From: Cryptomeria japonica
Lineage: Eukaryota; Streptophyta; Pinopsida; Cupressales; Cupressaceae
Reading direction: 5' to 3'
Length of the DNA: 64,000 nt
Assembly (NCBI RefSeq): GCF_030272615.1
Contig: NC_081412.1
Span: forward strand, 144,793,247 to 144,857,246
The notes beneath the pieces are model-generated. The model made no database searches. It was not told the DNA's origin and worked only from the letters and a program-made list of their open reading frames with translations. Positions 46,403 through 57,499 of the stretch are shown here, one piece after another (the stretch's first letter is position 1; every line of letters begins with the position of its first letter). A program made the translations under genes and the position numbers.

Positions 46403-48986
46403 TCAGTGAGTAGAAGATAGGGGTAGGACCCCTAACTTACTTCTGAAATATTCAAAAGTGTCCCTTGGTAGTGGCTTGGTGAAGATATCTGCTATTTTTT
46501 CCTTTGTGCTAACATACTCCAACACCACTTTCTTCTTTTGAGCTTCTTCTCTAAGATAATGATATTTGATAGAGATGTGCTTTGTCTTGGAGAGCATAAC
46601 ATGATTCTTTGAAATGTTAATGGCATTAGTATTGTCACAGAATATAATTATTGGCTCGGTAACTTTCTCATTTATTCCTTCCAACAGTTGTTTGATCCAT
46701 GCAATGTTGGTACAATTCAATGCTGCAACAACATATTCAGCTTCTGTTGTTGACTGTGAAATACATCCTTGTTTCTTGCTAAGCCAACTCACTAGTCTTT
46801 CTCCTAAAAAGAAAGCTCCTCCACTTGTTCTTTTTCTATCATCAATGTTGCCTACCCAATCAGCATCAGTATAAACTTTTAAATCAAAATCATTTCCTTT
46901 TTGATATACTAAGCCATAATCCTCTGTGCCTTTCAAGTATCTAAAAATTCTTTTGATTGTTGTCATGTGTGTTTCCTTAGGATCTACAAAGAATCTTGAA
47001 ACTATACCTACTGCATGTGCTATGTCTGGTCTGCTGTGAACAACATATTGTACCTTTCCATTAATAGATTGGTAAAGTGTCTCATCAACAGATGCAGATT
47101 CATCATTCTTTGATAATTTACAATTGGTAGTCATAGGAGTACTTACTGGTTTTCAATCCTCCACTCCAAATTTCTTCAAGATTTCCTTTATGTACTTGGA
47201 TTGAGTAATGAAAATCTCGTTTTTCATTTGCAGTATCTATAAACCTATAAAATACTTTATCTCACCGATTAATGACATCTTAAATTCTTCACTCATTTCA
47301 TTTCCAAAGTTCTTGCATAAAGATTCATTTCCATAAAATATAATATCATCAACAAATATGGCTGAGATCAGTATTCCATTTTCATCATTCTTCATGTACA
47401 TATTGTTGTTCTCACTTGTCCTTATAAAACCAAACTTAATCAAATAAGAGTGCAATCTTTCATACCTTGCTCTAGGTGCTTGTTTCAAACCATATAATGC
47501 TTTATTCAATTTACATACCTGATCTTTATTATTGTCTTCAACAAATCCTTCATGGTGTTCAATAAAAAATTCTTCTAATATTCCATTTAGAAATGCATAT
47601 TTGACATCCATTTGATATACCTTGAATTTTTTGAAAGCAACATATGCCAACAATGTTCTTACTCCTTCAAGTCTAGCCATAGGTGCAAAAGTTTCACCAT
47701 AATCAATTCCTTCTTCTTGAGCATAACCTTTGCAAACTAGTCTTGCTTTATTTCGAATGACCTCTCCTTTTTCATTTAGCTTGTTTCTGAAAATCCACTT
47801 TATACCGATTACATTTTTGTCCTTTGGTCTTGGGATTAGTGTCCATGTGTCATTCTTCTTGATTTGATCAATCTCTTCTGTCATAGCATTTATCCAATCT
47901 TCATTGTTAAATGCCTCTTTCACTATTCTCGGTTCAAATTCAGATATCAAACATGTGTTCTGTCTCAGTTTGTTCCTTGTCATCACTGGATCATCCTTAT
48001 CTCCTATAATCTGACTTGGTGCATGATGTCTTCTGACATACTTGGCTAATATAGGCTTGGTAGGCTCTATATGATCTTCTTCATCACTCAGTAACTGGAT
48101 ATTTTCTTTATTTTCTTCAACATTTCTCTTGGTAAGACTTGTCAGTTGAACATAGACAAATTCATCATAGTCTTATGGTTCCTTGGAATTTCCTTCATCT
48201 TTTCTTTCTGCAAATTCAGCAATTTTCATATTTGCACTTTCTACTATTTTGTTAGATGATTTTATCAGACATTTAAATGCTTTGCTTCTAGAAGAATAAC
48301 CTAGAAATGTTCCTTCTTCACTTTTCTGATCAAACTTGCCATTTCTATTATCTTTGTGTACACAACATCTACTTCCAAAGATTTTAAAATAACTTACATT
48401 AGGTTTCTTGTCATACCAGATTTCATATGGTGTCTTCAAAGTACCTTTCTTCAGTTGTACTTGGTTCAGGGTGTAAATTGCTGTGCTTATTGCTTCTCTC
48501 CAAAATGTTTGTGGCACTTTCTTTTCAATCATCAGGGTTCTAGCACAATCCACAATAGATCTATTTCTTCTCTCAGCTATTCCATTATGTTGTGGAGTTC
48601 TTGGTGCAGAGACTTGTCTTTTAATACCATGATCATTGCAGAATAAGTTGAACTCATCAGATGTGAACTCTCCTCTATCTGATCTAAGACATTTTAGTTG
48701 TCTTCCTGTTTTATTTTCAACTCTTGCCTTGTACCATTTAAACATTTGAAAAGATTCTGATTTTTCTTTTAAAAACATTACTGACATCATCCTTGAATAG
48801 TCATCTACAAATAATATAAAATATTTATCACCATAATAACTTTGAACTTTCATAGGACCACAAAGATCAGTGTGCACTAGATCTAAAATTCTCTTAGAAG
48901 TGTAAGACTTACTTGTAAATCTTGATCTTGTCATCTTACCCATTTGGCATCCTCGGCACATAGCATTCTCAGGTTTTTCAAGACTT
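46403..48986 (-). pseudogene. pol: C1 pol: integrase core, RT and RNase H
   Basis: One frame covers the whole stretch, broken only by stops near 48173, 47237 and 47155. The integrase shows MCRGCQMGKMTRSRF, LVHTDLCGPM (first Asp), LRSDRGEFTS (second Asp), PQHNGIAERRNRS (Glu) and GTFLGYSSRSKAF. The RT shows WIFRNKLNEKGEV, RLVCKGYAQEEGIDY, YQMDVKYAFLNG, LYGLKQAPRARY and FVDDIIF, a copia-type VDD catalytic box. RNase H shows YTDADWVGNIDDRKRTSG, STTEAEYVVAA, FCDNTNAI and DIFTKPLP. Order and motifs are typical Ty1/copia. At least two stops (TAA from CAA, TAG from CAG) could be single C-to-T changes. Confidence 0.94.
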
Positions 48987-48991
48987 GGTAG

Positions 48992-49932
48992 TGTTGTCTT
49001 CAAAATATGATTCACTTCAATATCCTTATAATAATATGATAACTCCATGTACAAGAGATATTAAAGGGAAGGAAACCCTTAGGACAACATATGACAAGGT
49101 TTGATTTAACCTTCTACACTTCGGACCTACTCAGAGTCCATGTGGGTATACCTTTGTGAACTAAATTCACAGTTTAAAAAAAGATAAATCCATAGCAAAC
49201 CAATCTAGAAAACTAGTGGATCTAATCACCTTAAAATTTACTGAAACAAAGGAATGAAAACTGTACTCATATTCAGTATTTGACCTACAAAACATGTTAT
49301 AGACAACCTCAATCTATACTAGTGCCTTATCCAAGGTCACAGAGTCATCTAAGTTTCAAACAACACTCTCACAGTCAAATATCTATATGTATCCCATTAG
49401 TTTGGCTTCTGTAGATCCCTATATATTTTTGACACATATAAGAATTTATGCATTCCAAAGTAAATTATGCTCATCAAGATTCAAAATATCTCACAAGGAA
49501 TTTACTGGTAGAAGTGATCCCCACATATTTAATTTCCCTCCTAAAGAGAAAAGCTAGCAAACACATCTACTGAAAGTTGCCTTACAACCTCTATTCAAAT
49601 GAAATAACCCTGGATTATTTAGAGTGAAATAGTAAACACATGCAAACACATTTGAAGACAACACAAAGTTTTACTCAAAACCAATAGTGTGTATATTGAT
49701 ATTCTTCTTCAAAAAAGTATTACAAGAAACCTTCGAATATTCTCCATTAAAACTTGGAAAAGCTCAGATAAATTTTTGCAGCGTTTTCTTACAATTCTTT
49801 GTGATCCCTTTCTACTAGTCCTAGTATCCATTTATAACAACATGGATGCACATAGCTTCGGACTTTCCTAGGAGAATTTGTTACAATCATTTCTTCTCTA
49901 GAAGAAGTTACAAAGATCTTTTACAAAAATAG
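48992..49932 (-). other. D 3' tail, AT-rich, with an inner 13-bp inverted repeat
   Basis: No frame. TGTTGTCTTCAAA (48992-49004) is matched in reverse by TTTGAAGACAACA (49651-49663), so the outer 672 bp are bounded by inverted copies of the D terminus. Confidence 0.6.
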
Positions 49933-52900
49933 TTACAAGTCCTTTTCGACCTCCGCGGCTTCTTCTACTTGTTGTCCGATTGCAACCTCTTCTAACTATT
50001 TAGGAGTGCCCTCTAACTGCTCTACATCCTGGATGGCATATTTTCTTGTCCACTCATTGTACACATCATCAGTTGGCCATGCGAAGTTAATCACTTTTGC
50101 CTTTGCCTTGGTTAACCTCTTCCAGGAATTTCTCATCTTGTTGACCTCTGAATTGAGAAAACCATAATGAGATTTGATTTTCTCTATCTCCTAAATTGTT
50201 ACAACAAAAAAGGAAGCATCATCTAGGTCAACAATTCCTTTTATTCTAGCTGACAGTTTGGCCTCTAATTCCTTAAGTCACTCTTGTTTGTCCTTCAGTT
50301 GATCTGGGTTGACAAAAACTCCTGGGAGCAATTTGAAAACTTGATCAATGTACTCCTTCTTGTACAAGTTGATCTTCCTGTCAGCATTGTCTATCCCTTC
50401 TGCTAATTTTATTAGATCCTTTGTGGTATCACAAGTGGATTTGATGATAGGATCAATCCCTACTTCATCATAAGATACAAAAAATGAGCTCCAAGTCCTG
50501 CTCTCTAGGCTTCCACTTGTCAAAAATAGGCGTCAAAATGGCCTTATCTCCATTAAGATCATTCCACATATCTAAAATCTTGCTTATATTGTTATATAAT
50601 AGTGAGGCACTCATGGTATCTGCAAAACTTGAGATGGTAGCCCTTACTCTTTCTTCATACTTCTTGGCATACAAGGCCTGAGCCTGTTTTAAATTCTCCA
50701 ATTCTTGGGGAGTAATCTCAACCATTTGAGAACTAGAAGGTGCTGGAGATGGTGGAAACTCAATGATGGGGTTGATAGGTGGAGGTCTTACAGGAGAAGA
50801 GGAGATCATTAGTGTTGAAGACTCACCTTGATGGTACTGTCCTATCAACTGGCTTTGCAGCTTAGCAATGATGCTATCTTTACCTCTTACCTCTTCCTTA
50901 GCACTATTGTAAGCCTTCAAAATTGTCTCCAACTTGACTTGGAGGTCTGCTTTTTCCTTAGCCTCCCTTTTTGCTACTGCAACACTAAACTTTGCAGTCT
51001 CTAGCATAGTGCTAGCAGCTTCCACCACCCCTGTGTTCTGCACTCTTTTCACTATCATTCCACCAAGGTAGCTTGACCTTGGGGTGTCCTTACTTCTTTT
51101 ATTCTCATCTCTCTTGAGAGACCACATGACAAGTGCAGCATTATCTTTGCTAAAAGTGATTCCCTCCATGGGTTTAGTTTCTTTTCTCACTGCCTCCAAT
51201 ACCAAAGCATCTGCTATGTCCCACTCAGGGAGAATGAGTACTCCAACTTGTGCCATCATATCTCTTCCTTGCTTAGGAGTGATGCTCTTAAACTCATCTG
51301 TCATTTCTTATTTTATTTCCTCCTCAACCATAGCTAGATCTTTATGAGGCTGCTCACCTTTTCTCTTTTCACATCTTGCATTGTATTTGTCAATATTTTG
51401 CTTCCATACAAACTGGATGAATGCTCCTAATGTAACAAAATTACTGTCAGCCAAGAAGTCATCATTGGCCTACTTGATCTTAGGATCCCACTTCTGGCCC
51501 TTGAATTCATTGGTAGTGATGTTCATCTCAGTAGTAGGGGGCTCTTCTGGCATTCCTTCTTCTACTTCATCATATGTGTAGGCTATTTCTCCCAGACTAC
51601 CCAACTGTATCAACTGCTCAGCTGCTGCCTGTTCATCTCCTATATGAATAGGGGATTGAGATGGAGAGTACAAGGGTGTATCTGATTGTATTTATTTTCC
51701 TACTCTTTGCTTCTTTGGGCTCTCTTGGATGTCCATGACATCTTGTATCTTCCTCTTCCCTTTAGAGGTAGAGGGCTCACCTATTGTAGGCATCAACACG
51801 CTATAATTAGACTTCTTGTGCATTGTATAGTCACTAGGAGGGATTTCTCTAGTAGGGATAGACCTACTTAGAACCATTCTTGCCTTTTCAGGGTTGTTTT
51901 TAATCACAAGCTCCCTCTTTTCTTTCAGAGTCTGCATTACATCCTCAAAGCAAAGAATTAGGAACTTTATTTTCTCCTCAAAAGGGAAAAAGCTAAACAA
52001 TAGGTCATAGCTGGCATCAAACTGATGTACAAAATCCAAGGCTTTTTTAGAAGCCACCCATTTTTCCTTCTTCAGCTCCTGCTCATCCAGATCAAACTCA
52101 TTTCTAATAAGGTCTTTAGGGAACTGGAACTAATGGGGTCTACCTCTGCACACTGCTCTCTTTCTAAACATGCCATTAAAGAAATCTTCAGGATCAACAT
52201 ACCTAGACACTGTAGTTGACAAATGATAAGGTTTGAGAAAATCCTCAAAACAATTCCAACCTCCCTTGGTTATTACAAATTGATGGGGTATAGTAACCAT
52301 AGGGAAAATAGTCCCTTTACCCCTGCCTGTCAGTTCTGCCTCTTGCACACTACCAATTTGTCTGAGGATTTCTACAGTTCCCACTTTGAGAGGGACCTAA
52401 TAGGGCAATAAAAATGGAGTGCCTCTGAAACCAAATACTCTGAAAACTATGGAGACAGGTTATAAGTAAATATCACCCCAATTATGGACAATTTTTATAC
52501 TTTCTGCAAATTCTTTTGGTCTAATAAATTCCAAAAGAACCTTGGGGATTCTTGGATTTTCCGAACAGAGGAGAGTCCTGATGTTTGATGCAAAACATTT
52601 ATCAAATTTTAAGAAACTAGCATCATCTTTTTCCCATGACAACACTGCACTCCATAATTGCACTGGCATTTTTTCTCCATCTTTCTCTTTTATGAGGTCC
52701 ATTCCACTTGCAAAGTAATCACCACCTTTGAATAAAAATGGATGCATGAGGAGTGAATACCATCCAAAAGGCCTATCAACCTTCCCATTTTTTACTCCTA
52801 TCAACCCTCCATGGATAGCATCAGTAATAAAAGAAGCATAATTAAAGGTTACTACAAGAGAAGGATTCAAAATCTAAGCAATCATTAGCATGTAATGATT

Positions 52901-53575
52901 GGGCATATTTGCCTCAGCATCCTCTCCCAAAATCTGGCAAAGTGACTAATACACTCCCTTATCCCTAAGGGTGAATAGATTCAATGAGAAGGGCTATTCA
53001 TGTTGGGTCCTACAACTGTCAACCCACCTATCTTCACAAAAAATTCCTTAAGAGACCCATTTGTAAGGTGGTTCCTCTGTGCATTATATACTTGAGCTAG
53101 TGATTTGAAATTGATAGGCTCTAGGAAATTGGTAAACTTATTAAGCCCAAAAATATTTCTGAATTCCTCATTATTTATCTCAATGAGGGCTTTCCCATTT
53201 ATATCCCTAATGCTCCTTGTGACTGGATCATAATTATGTGCAATCTGTGTCAAGAGATCCATATCCATGAATACTCCTGAAAACTACCAATTTCCCTACA
53301 TCTAACTCCCAAATGCTATTCTGCGGGGCTGGAGAATTTCTCATACCAAATCCAACTTTGAATAACCCCAACTTGGACAACCCAACCTGTGCATCTCTCA
53401 ACAAATTACCCTTATCATATAACCCTTCTCCTATCTTCGAATGAGGAGCTCTTAGCACTAGTTCTTTCACTTTTGATGCCTGATTAGTTGACAATGTCAA
53501 CTATTCAAGAAAATCATCACAAATGGCCCTTTCCTGGTAATTAACTTTCCCTGAGAATTCTCTCTTAGGTGCCAT
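49933..53575 (-). pseudogene. D frame: unrecognised protein of about 1,214 codons, broken
   Basis: I do not recognise it. The first ATG, MAPKREFSGKVNYQ at 53575, is followed by a TAG at codon 25 in the same frame. Segments in changing frames follow. An N-terminal part holds NNEEFRNIFGLNKF, a middle part holds PFGWYSLLMHPFLFKGGDYF and YVDPEDFFNGMFRKRAV, and then comes a helical part with FSFFPFEEKIKFLILCFEDV. A basic stretch (TSKGKRKIQDV, SPKKQRVGK) looks like a nuclear signal. The best open part is 50468-51304, with a coiled coil (residues about 100-150) and a Pro-rich SSSPVRPPPINP linker. It ends EEAAEVEKDL at 49933. No polymerase, integrase, transposase or protease motif is visible. Its order (conserved N-domain, basic linker, coiled coil) recalls B ORF2, but I cannot align them with confidence. 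Confidence 0.65.
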
Positions 53576-55843
53576 TTTAAGATATGCAAGCAATTACACT
53601 ATTACCCCCAACTAGTTCTGTGACAAATCAAGACCTCAATTAAAACACACTGCTAAGGAATTACCACACAAGAGTACAAAAAAACCTATTTTAGCTTGAA
53701 GGAATCTACTCTGCAACTAAATGAATTTGCTCTGTATTTGAAGAAAATAGCTCTACAACTGCTCCTCTGCAACAATTCTTTAGAATGATACCTTTACTCA
53801 ATCGATACGAGATCATATATGGTACTCAGGCTCTTAACTGTGACATTGATACCGCATGCTTTGGTCGTCCCTTCAGAATTGAATTCATGAGAGAATTCAA
53901 ATTTTTTGCTCCAATGGGTCACAACATACCTACACATTTTTTCCTTTCACTCTTTCGCTATTTCACAACGCATAACCTTTAGGCAATTTCGTTAAACAAA
54001 ATCATGCCAACCGTTCGATCAAATGAAACTTGATCGACCTTTACACTGGGCCCTACCTCCTTTTTGCCATTTCACAGGCTTTATCCTTTGAGCACTTTTC
54101 CTTTGCAAAGCTACGCTAGGTGTTAGATGGAACTTTAACTGCTTGGCATTTCACTCTTACCAAGACTGTCAACTTCTTCCTTAACCACGCCTTTATCTTG
54201 ACTGCTAGCAGTCTTTCGCTATTTCATGAAGCTTAAACCACTTTCAATTTCAGGCCACAAAACAATGCAAAGTGTTGGATCAAATCGAAGATGACCATCC
54301 TTTAAGGGAAACCTTTATGCTTGCTTCACTCATGCTATTCTTTCACTGGCTACTGAGTACCACGTGGTAGTCAACCATTAGCTTTGGAAAACTCTTCGAG
54401 TTTAGTTCAATTTCAGCCATGTGTCTTTCCCTTATAACCATCGGTTACACCTTGGTGGGCCATTTCCTTCTTCTGAAACCATGTGTCAAGTGCATGTCAC
54501 CATCTAGCATTACACCTAGATGAACCCTTTTTCCTTTCGCTATTTCGCAAAGCATATCCTTCAGTTGGTTCGCAACCATGAAACAATGTGAGCCCTTGGA
54601 TCAAAATGGAGTTGATCCCCTTTTAACTTCATTCTTTATCTGTCTTCAGGGCCCAAAAACCTTTTCATTGTTTCACAGGGGATAAAATACAAGCACTTTA
54701 CCTTTGCGAATTCACGCGGGCCGTTAGATTATATTTGAATTGCTTGATGCTTAACAACTTAACTGAATTCGGCAAATGTGGGCCCTCTAACTCAAACTCC
54801 ATCCACCTGGCATCTAGTCACTTTTAAACTGACATGTCAACCTTTCATTTGCTAAGAGAAAAACACTGGATTCCACCTCATCCCTAACACCTGTGTCTGC
54901 CAGGTCATTTCTTACCCCGCAGCATGACTCACCTTTGGGACCCACCTTTTAATCCTTAGATCCGACTTGCTGACTATTTTGATCTGCTGCCACGTGCCAT
55001 CATCTCACTCACCCTCTCGACCAGTTGGACTGTCTGCTTGGTTTGCCATGTCATTTCACTACTTTGAGAAAACTAAATGTCGAGCATCTCCCTCCTGCGA
55101 AACTATGCTAACCGTCAAATCAAATTGGACTTGCGCATCTGTTATGCTCTTATAAAAACTCCCTTTTCGTAGGCCGAAAAACCTTTTCACTATTTCATGG
55201 GGCATAATCATCGAGCATCTATTAGCCACAAAACAACACAAACTGTCAGATCAGATTGGACTTGATCACCTTTTAGTCACTTGGAAAGTCTTTGCTGCAG
55301 GGTCCCACCAAATGCTTTCACTATTTCGCAAAAGGTATTTCACTTACAAGTTTAGGCTACAAAATAACGCCAGTCATTAGATCTTGAACGAGATGAAGCC
55401 ATTTTAAACCAGACCAAATGTTCTATTTAGAATGCATTTCCCTTTCACCATTTCATGGGTCTTAAACCACGTGCAACTTTGCCTAATGAAATAGCGAAAA
55501 CCATAGATCCGCCTGAGAGCTGTGCACAACTTACTGGACCTGACAACATTAGGAAGAAAAGACATAAGGAATAAATTTTTACAATTAATTCAACAATCGC
55601 CTAGGCAAATGACATAGGGGGACACCTCTTACGACCCTAAGACCCATTACTTAAGTGGATAAAGTTACGAAGGAATAGAAACTAGAGGGTTTTTTGATCA
55701 AACATTGAATGATTTAAAATTAAAACCCTAAACCCTTAAGAACCAACACAGACCTGAAGCAATTGATAGTGTGTCTAACTCAAAATTTCAAAAACTTAGC
55801 CAATTATGGGAAAAGAAAACCCATTTTTTAAACAGTGATAACA
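53576..55843 (-). repeat. D leader with degenerate dispersed repeats
   Basis: Eight or nine copies of CTTTCGCTATTTCGCAAAGC or variants lie at about 53953, 54061, 54212, 54535, 54660, 55045, 55183, 55312 and 55444. Most are followed 40-80 bp later by a second motif close to TTGGATCAAATTGGACTTGA (54007, 54261, 54590, 55107, 55244). Spacing varies, so this is an old, drifted array. Local GC is higher than in the rest of D. Confidence 0.7.
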
Positions 55844-55848
55844 GGTAG

Positions 55849-56322
55849 ACCTCTTACTCGGTGCTTCTTACTTATTTTGATCAGATTATCAAAATTTACA
55901 TGAAAAAACCTTTTATACCATAACTAGGTATCATCTATCTTTGCATATAGACACTTGTTATGAGTTGAGTCAAGGTGAAATGTGTTACCTTTTGTTTGTG
56001 TCCCAATAGCAGCTAACTTTCCATTCTTGTCATGAACTTTGACAATTCCTTTCTAAAATTCTATTTGGTAACCTGTATTGTTTAGCTGTGCTACACTCAA
56101 CAAATTGTATTTCAAACCTTCAACCCAATAAACATCATTGCGTCTTGCATTGTCAAGAAGTGTTAGATCCTTTACCTTTCACCGGACATGGTGCATCATT
56201 ACCAAATCTAACCAAGCCTCCATCATAATCTTCTAACACAACAAACTTGTGTTTATCTCCTGTCATATGATGTGAGCATCCACTATCTATGATCCAAGAA
56301 TCATTAGTATTTATGTGAGATA
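55849..56322 (-). pseudogene. pol: C1 protease and pre-integrase region
   Basis: DSWIIDSGCSHHMTGDK (about 56255-56310, frame as read) is the copia protease active site, Asp-Ser-Gly with the following HMTGD. After shifts, KVHDKNGKLAAIG, TFHLDS and LWYKRFFHVNFDNL mark the usual lead to the integrase zinc finger (normally LWH-RLGH-N). The frame is cut by D just after RGLP. Stops include one before LWYK. The zinc-finger His in RFFHVN is kept but the Gly before it is lost. Confidence 0.85.
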
Positions 56323-57435
56323 TTAGGGCTTTTCTTCATACCTTTCTTCATCTGATCCATCTTTGATAGCCACATAAACTACTTCCTCTGTATCAGTTTC
56401 ATCTGCTTTATCATCATTGGATTCCTCATCAGCTATTAAGCATGTCTTTCTATCTCTTCTTCTAAAGTCTTGGTGTCCTCTGTAATGATTATCTTTCTGT
56501 CTGTCATCTCGGTAATCTCTCTTTTCAGTAGAATCTTTGTCAAGATAGTTAGAAGCCATATGTCCTATCTTATCACAATTGAAACATTTCAAAGGTAGTT
56601 TTCCTTTATACTTGCCTTTGCCTCTCGGTAACCTTTGGGCTAATAGTGCTTCAAACTCTTCCTGCTTTCTGATTTCCTCATACAGTTTGTGTAATTCTTC
56701 CATGTTCTTATGAAATCTTTCACTTGCACCATTGTGATCTCCTTCAGAGTACTTATATTATCTTTCATTGTAATCATTAGATTCATCAAGATGAAAATAA
56801 CTAAATGCAGATTCAACTTTATTTATCGAAGATCCACTGTTATCAAAGTTACTTAACTCAAATGCATGTAGCTTACCAATAGTAGCATCTAAATAAATTG
56901 GCATATTAGGTACCAACCTCAATTCATTGATTGCAGAAACTCAGATTGCATAAGCTAGTAGAAGGGTTCTTAACAACTTACTTGTTATATCCTTTTCTTC
57001 AATAGTTCCACTTGCTCCTTTGATTTCATTGACAATCTCCTTTAGTCTTGTACTGTATTGAGTTATGTTCTCACCTTCATTCATCCTCATAGATTCAAGT
57101 TGTCCTCTTAGACTATCTACTTTTTCTCTTTGAACATGTTCATCTCCTCCATATACTGATATGAGCTTATTCCACATAGCCTTTGCATCATTGCAGCCTT
57201 CTAGATCATTAAACTCTGAATCGGTCAATGCAGATGTTATTTCAACAATTGGTTGGATATGTTCTTGCTTTGCCTTTATCTCTTCCATAGTCAATGGATA
57301 GGTGCTTAGTGTGATGAAATCATTCTCTAGATAATATATAGCTCATTCCCCAACTCCTGATAGGTGCAGCTTCATCCTTTTCTGCCATGTAGAGAAACTT
57401 GAATTGTTCAGCTTTGGTGCATCCCTCTTATACAT
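56323..57435 (-). pseudogene. gag: C1 gag (UBN2-type)
   Basis: ATG at 57435 (MYKRDAPKLNNSSFSTW) is chosen because the frame, past a TGA at codon 31, runs straight into the conserved part. CNDAKAMWNKLISVYGGDE, REKVDSLRGQLESMRMNEGE and YSTRLKEIVNEIKG are copia UBN2 gag landmarks. CFNCDKIGHMASNY (about 56545-56590) is a zinc knuckle with its last Cys changed to Tyr. An acidic tail (DEESNDDKADETDTEE) ends at a stop at 56323. Two stops interrupt an otherwise single frame. Confidence 0.9.
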
Positions 57436-57485
57436 CTTTGGATCTTTGCCTCAAGTACCTTTAAACTTTTCTTCTTGAGTCCAAA

Positions 57486-57497
57486 GCTCTGATACCA
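57486..57497 (-). promoter_or_regulatory. C1 primer binding site (initiator-Met tRNA)
   Basis: On the - strand this reads TGGTATCAGAGC, 2 bp from the 5' LTR. Confidence 0.93.
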
Positions 57498-57499
57498 AT

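Larger units (their letters stand above)
48992..55843 (-). mobile_element. Insertion D: 6852-bp unit with 5-bp target duplication, no LTRs seen
   Basis: GGTAG occurs at 48987-48991 and again at 55844-55848. The copia codons on both sides join without gain or loss if D and one copy are taken out. D starts TGTTGTCTTC and ends GTGATAACA, so its ends are TGTT...AACA. I compared about 1 kb at each end and found no direct repeat, and no inverted repeat beyond TGTTRTC. No primer site or polypurine tract was seen. It contains a leader with degenerate repeats (53576-55843), a broken frame of about 1,214 codons (49933-53575) and an AT-rich tail. The 5-bp duplication and TG...CA ends are retroviral-integrase features. 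Confidence 0.82.

Noticed and set aside
48992-55843. D as an ordinary LTR retrotransposon
   Set aside because: I compared the outer 1 kb of both ends for direct repeats and looked for primer and polypurine sites; none was found. A computed self-alignment would settle it.
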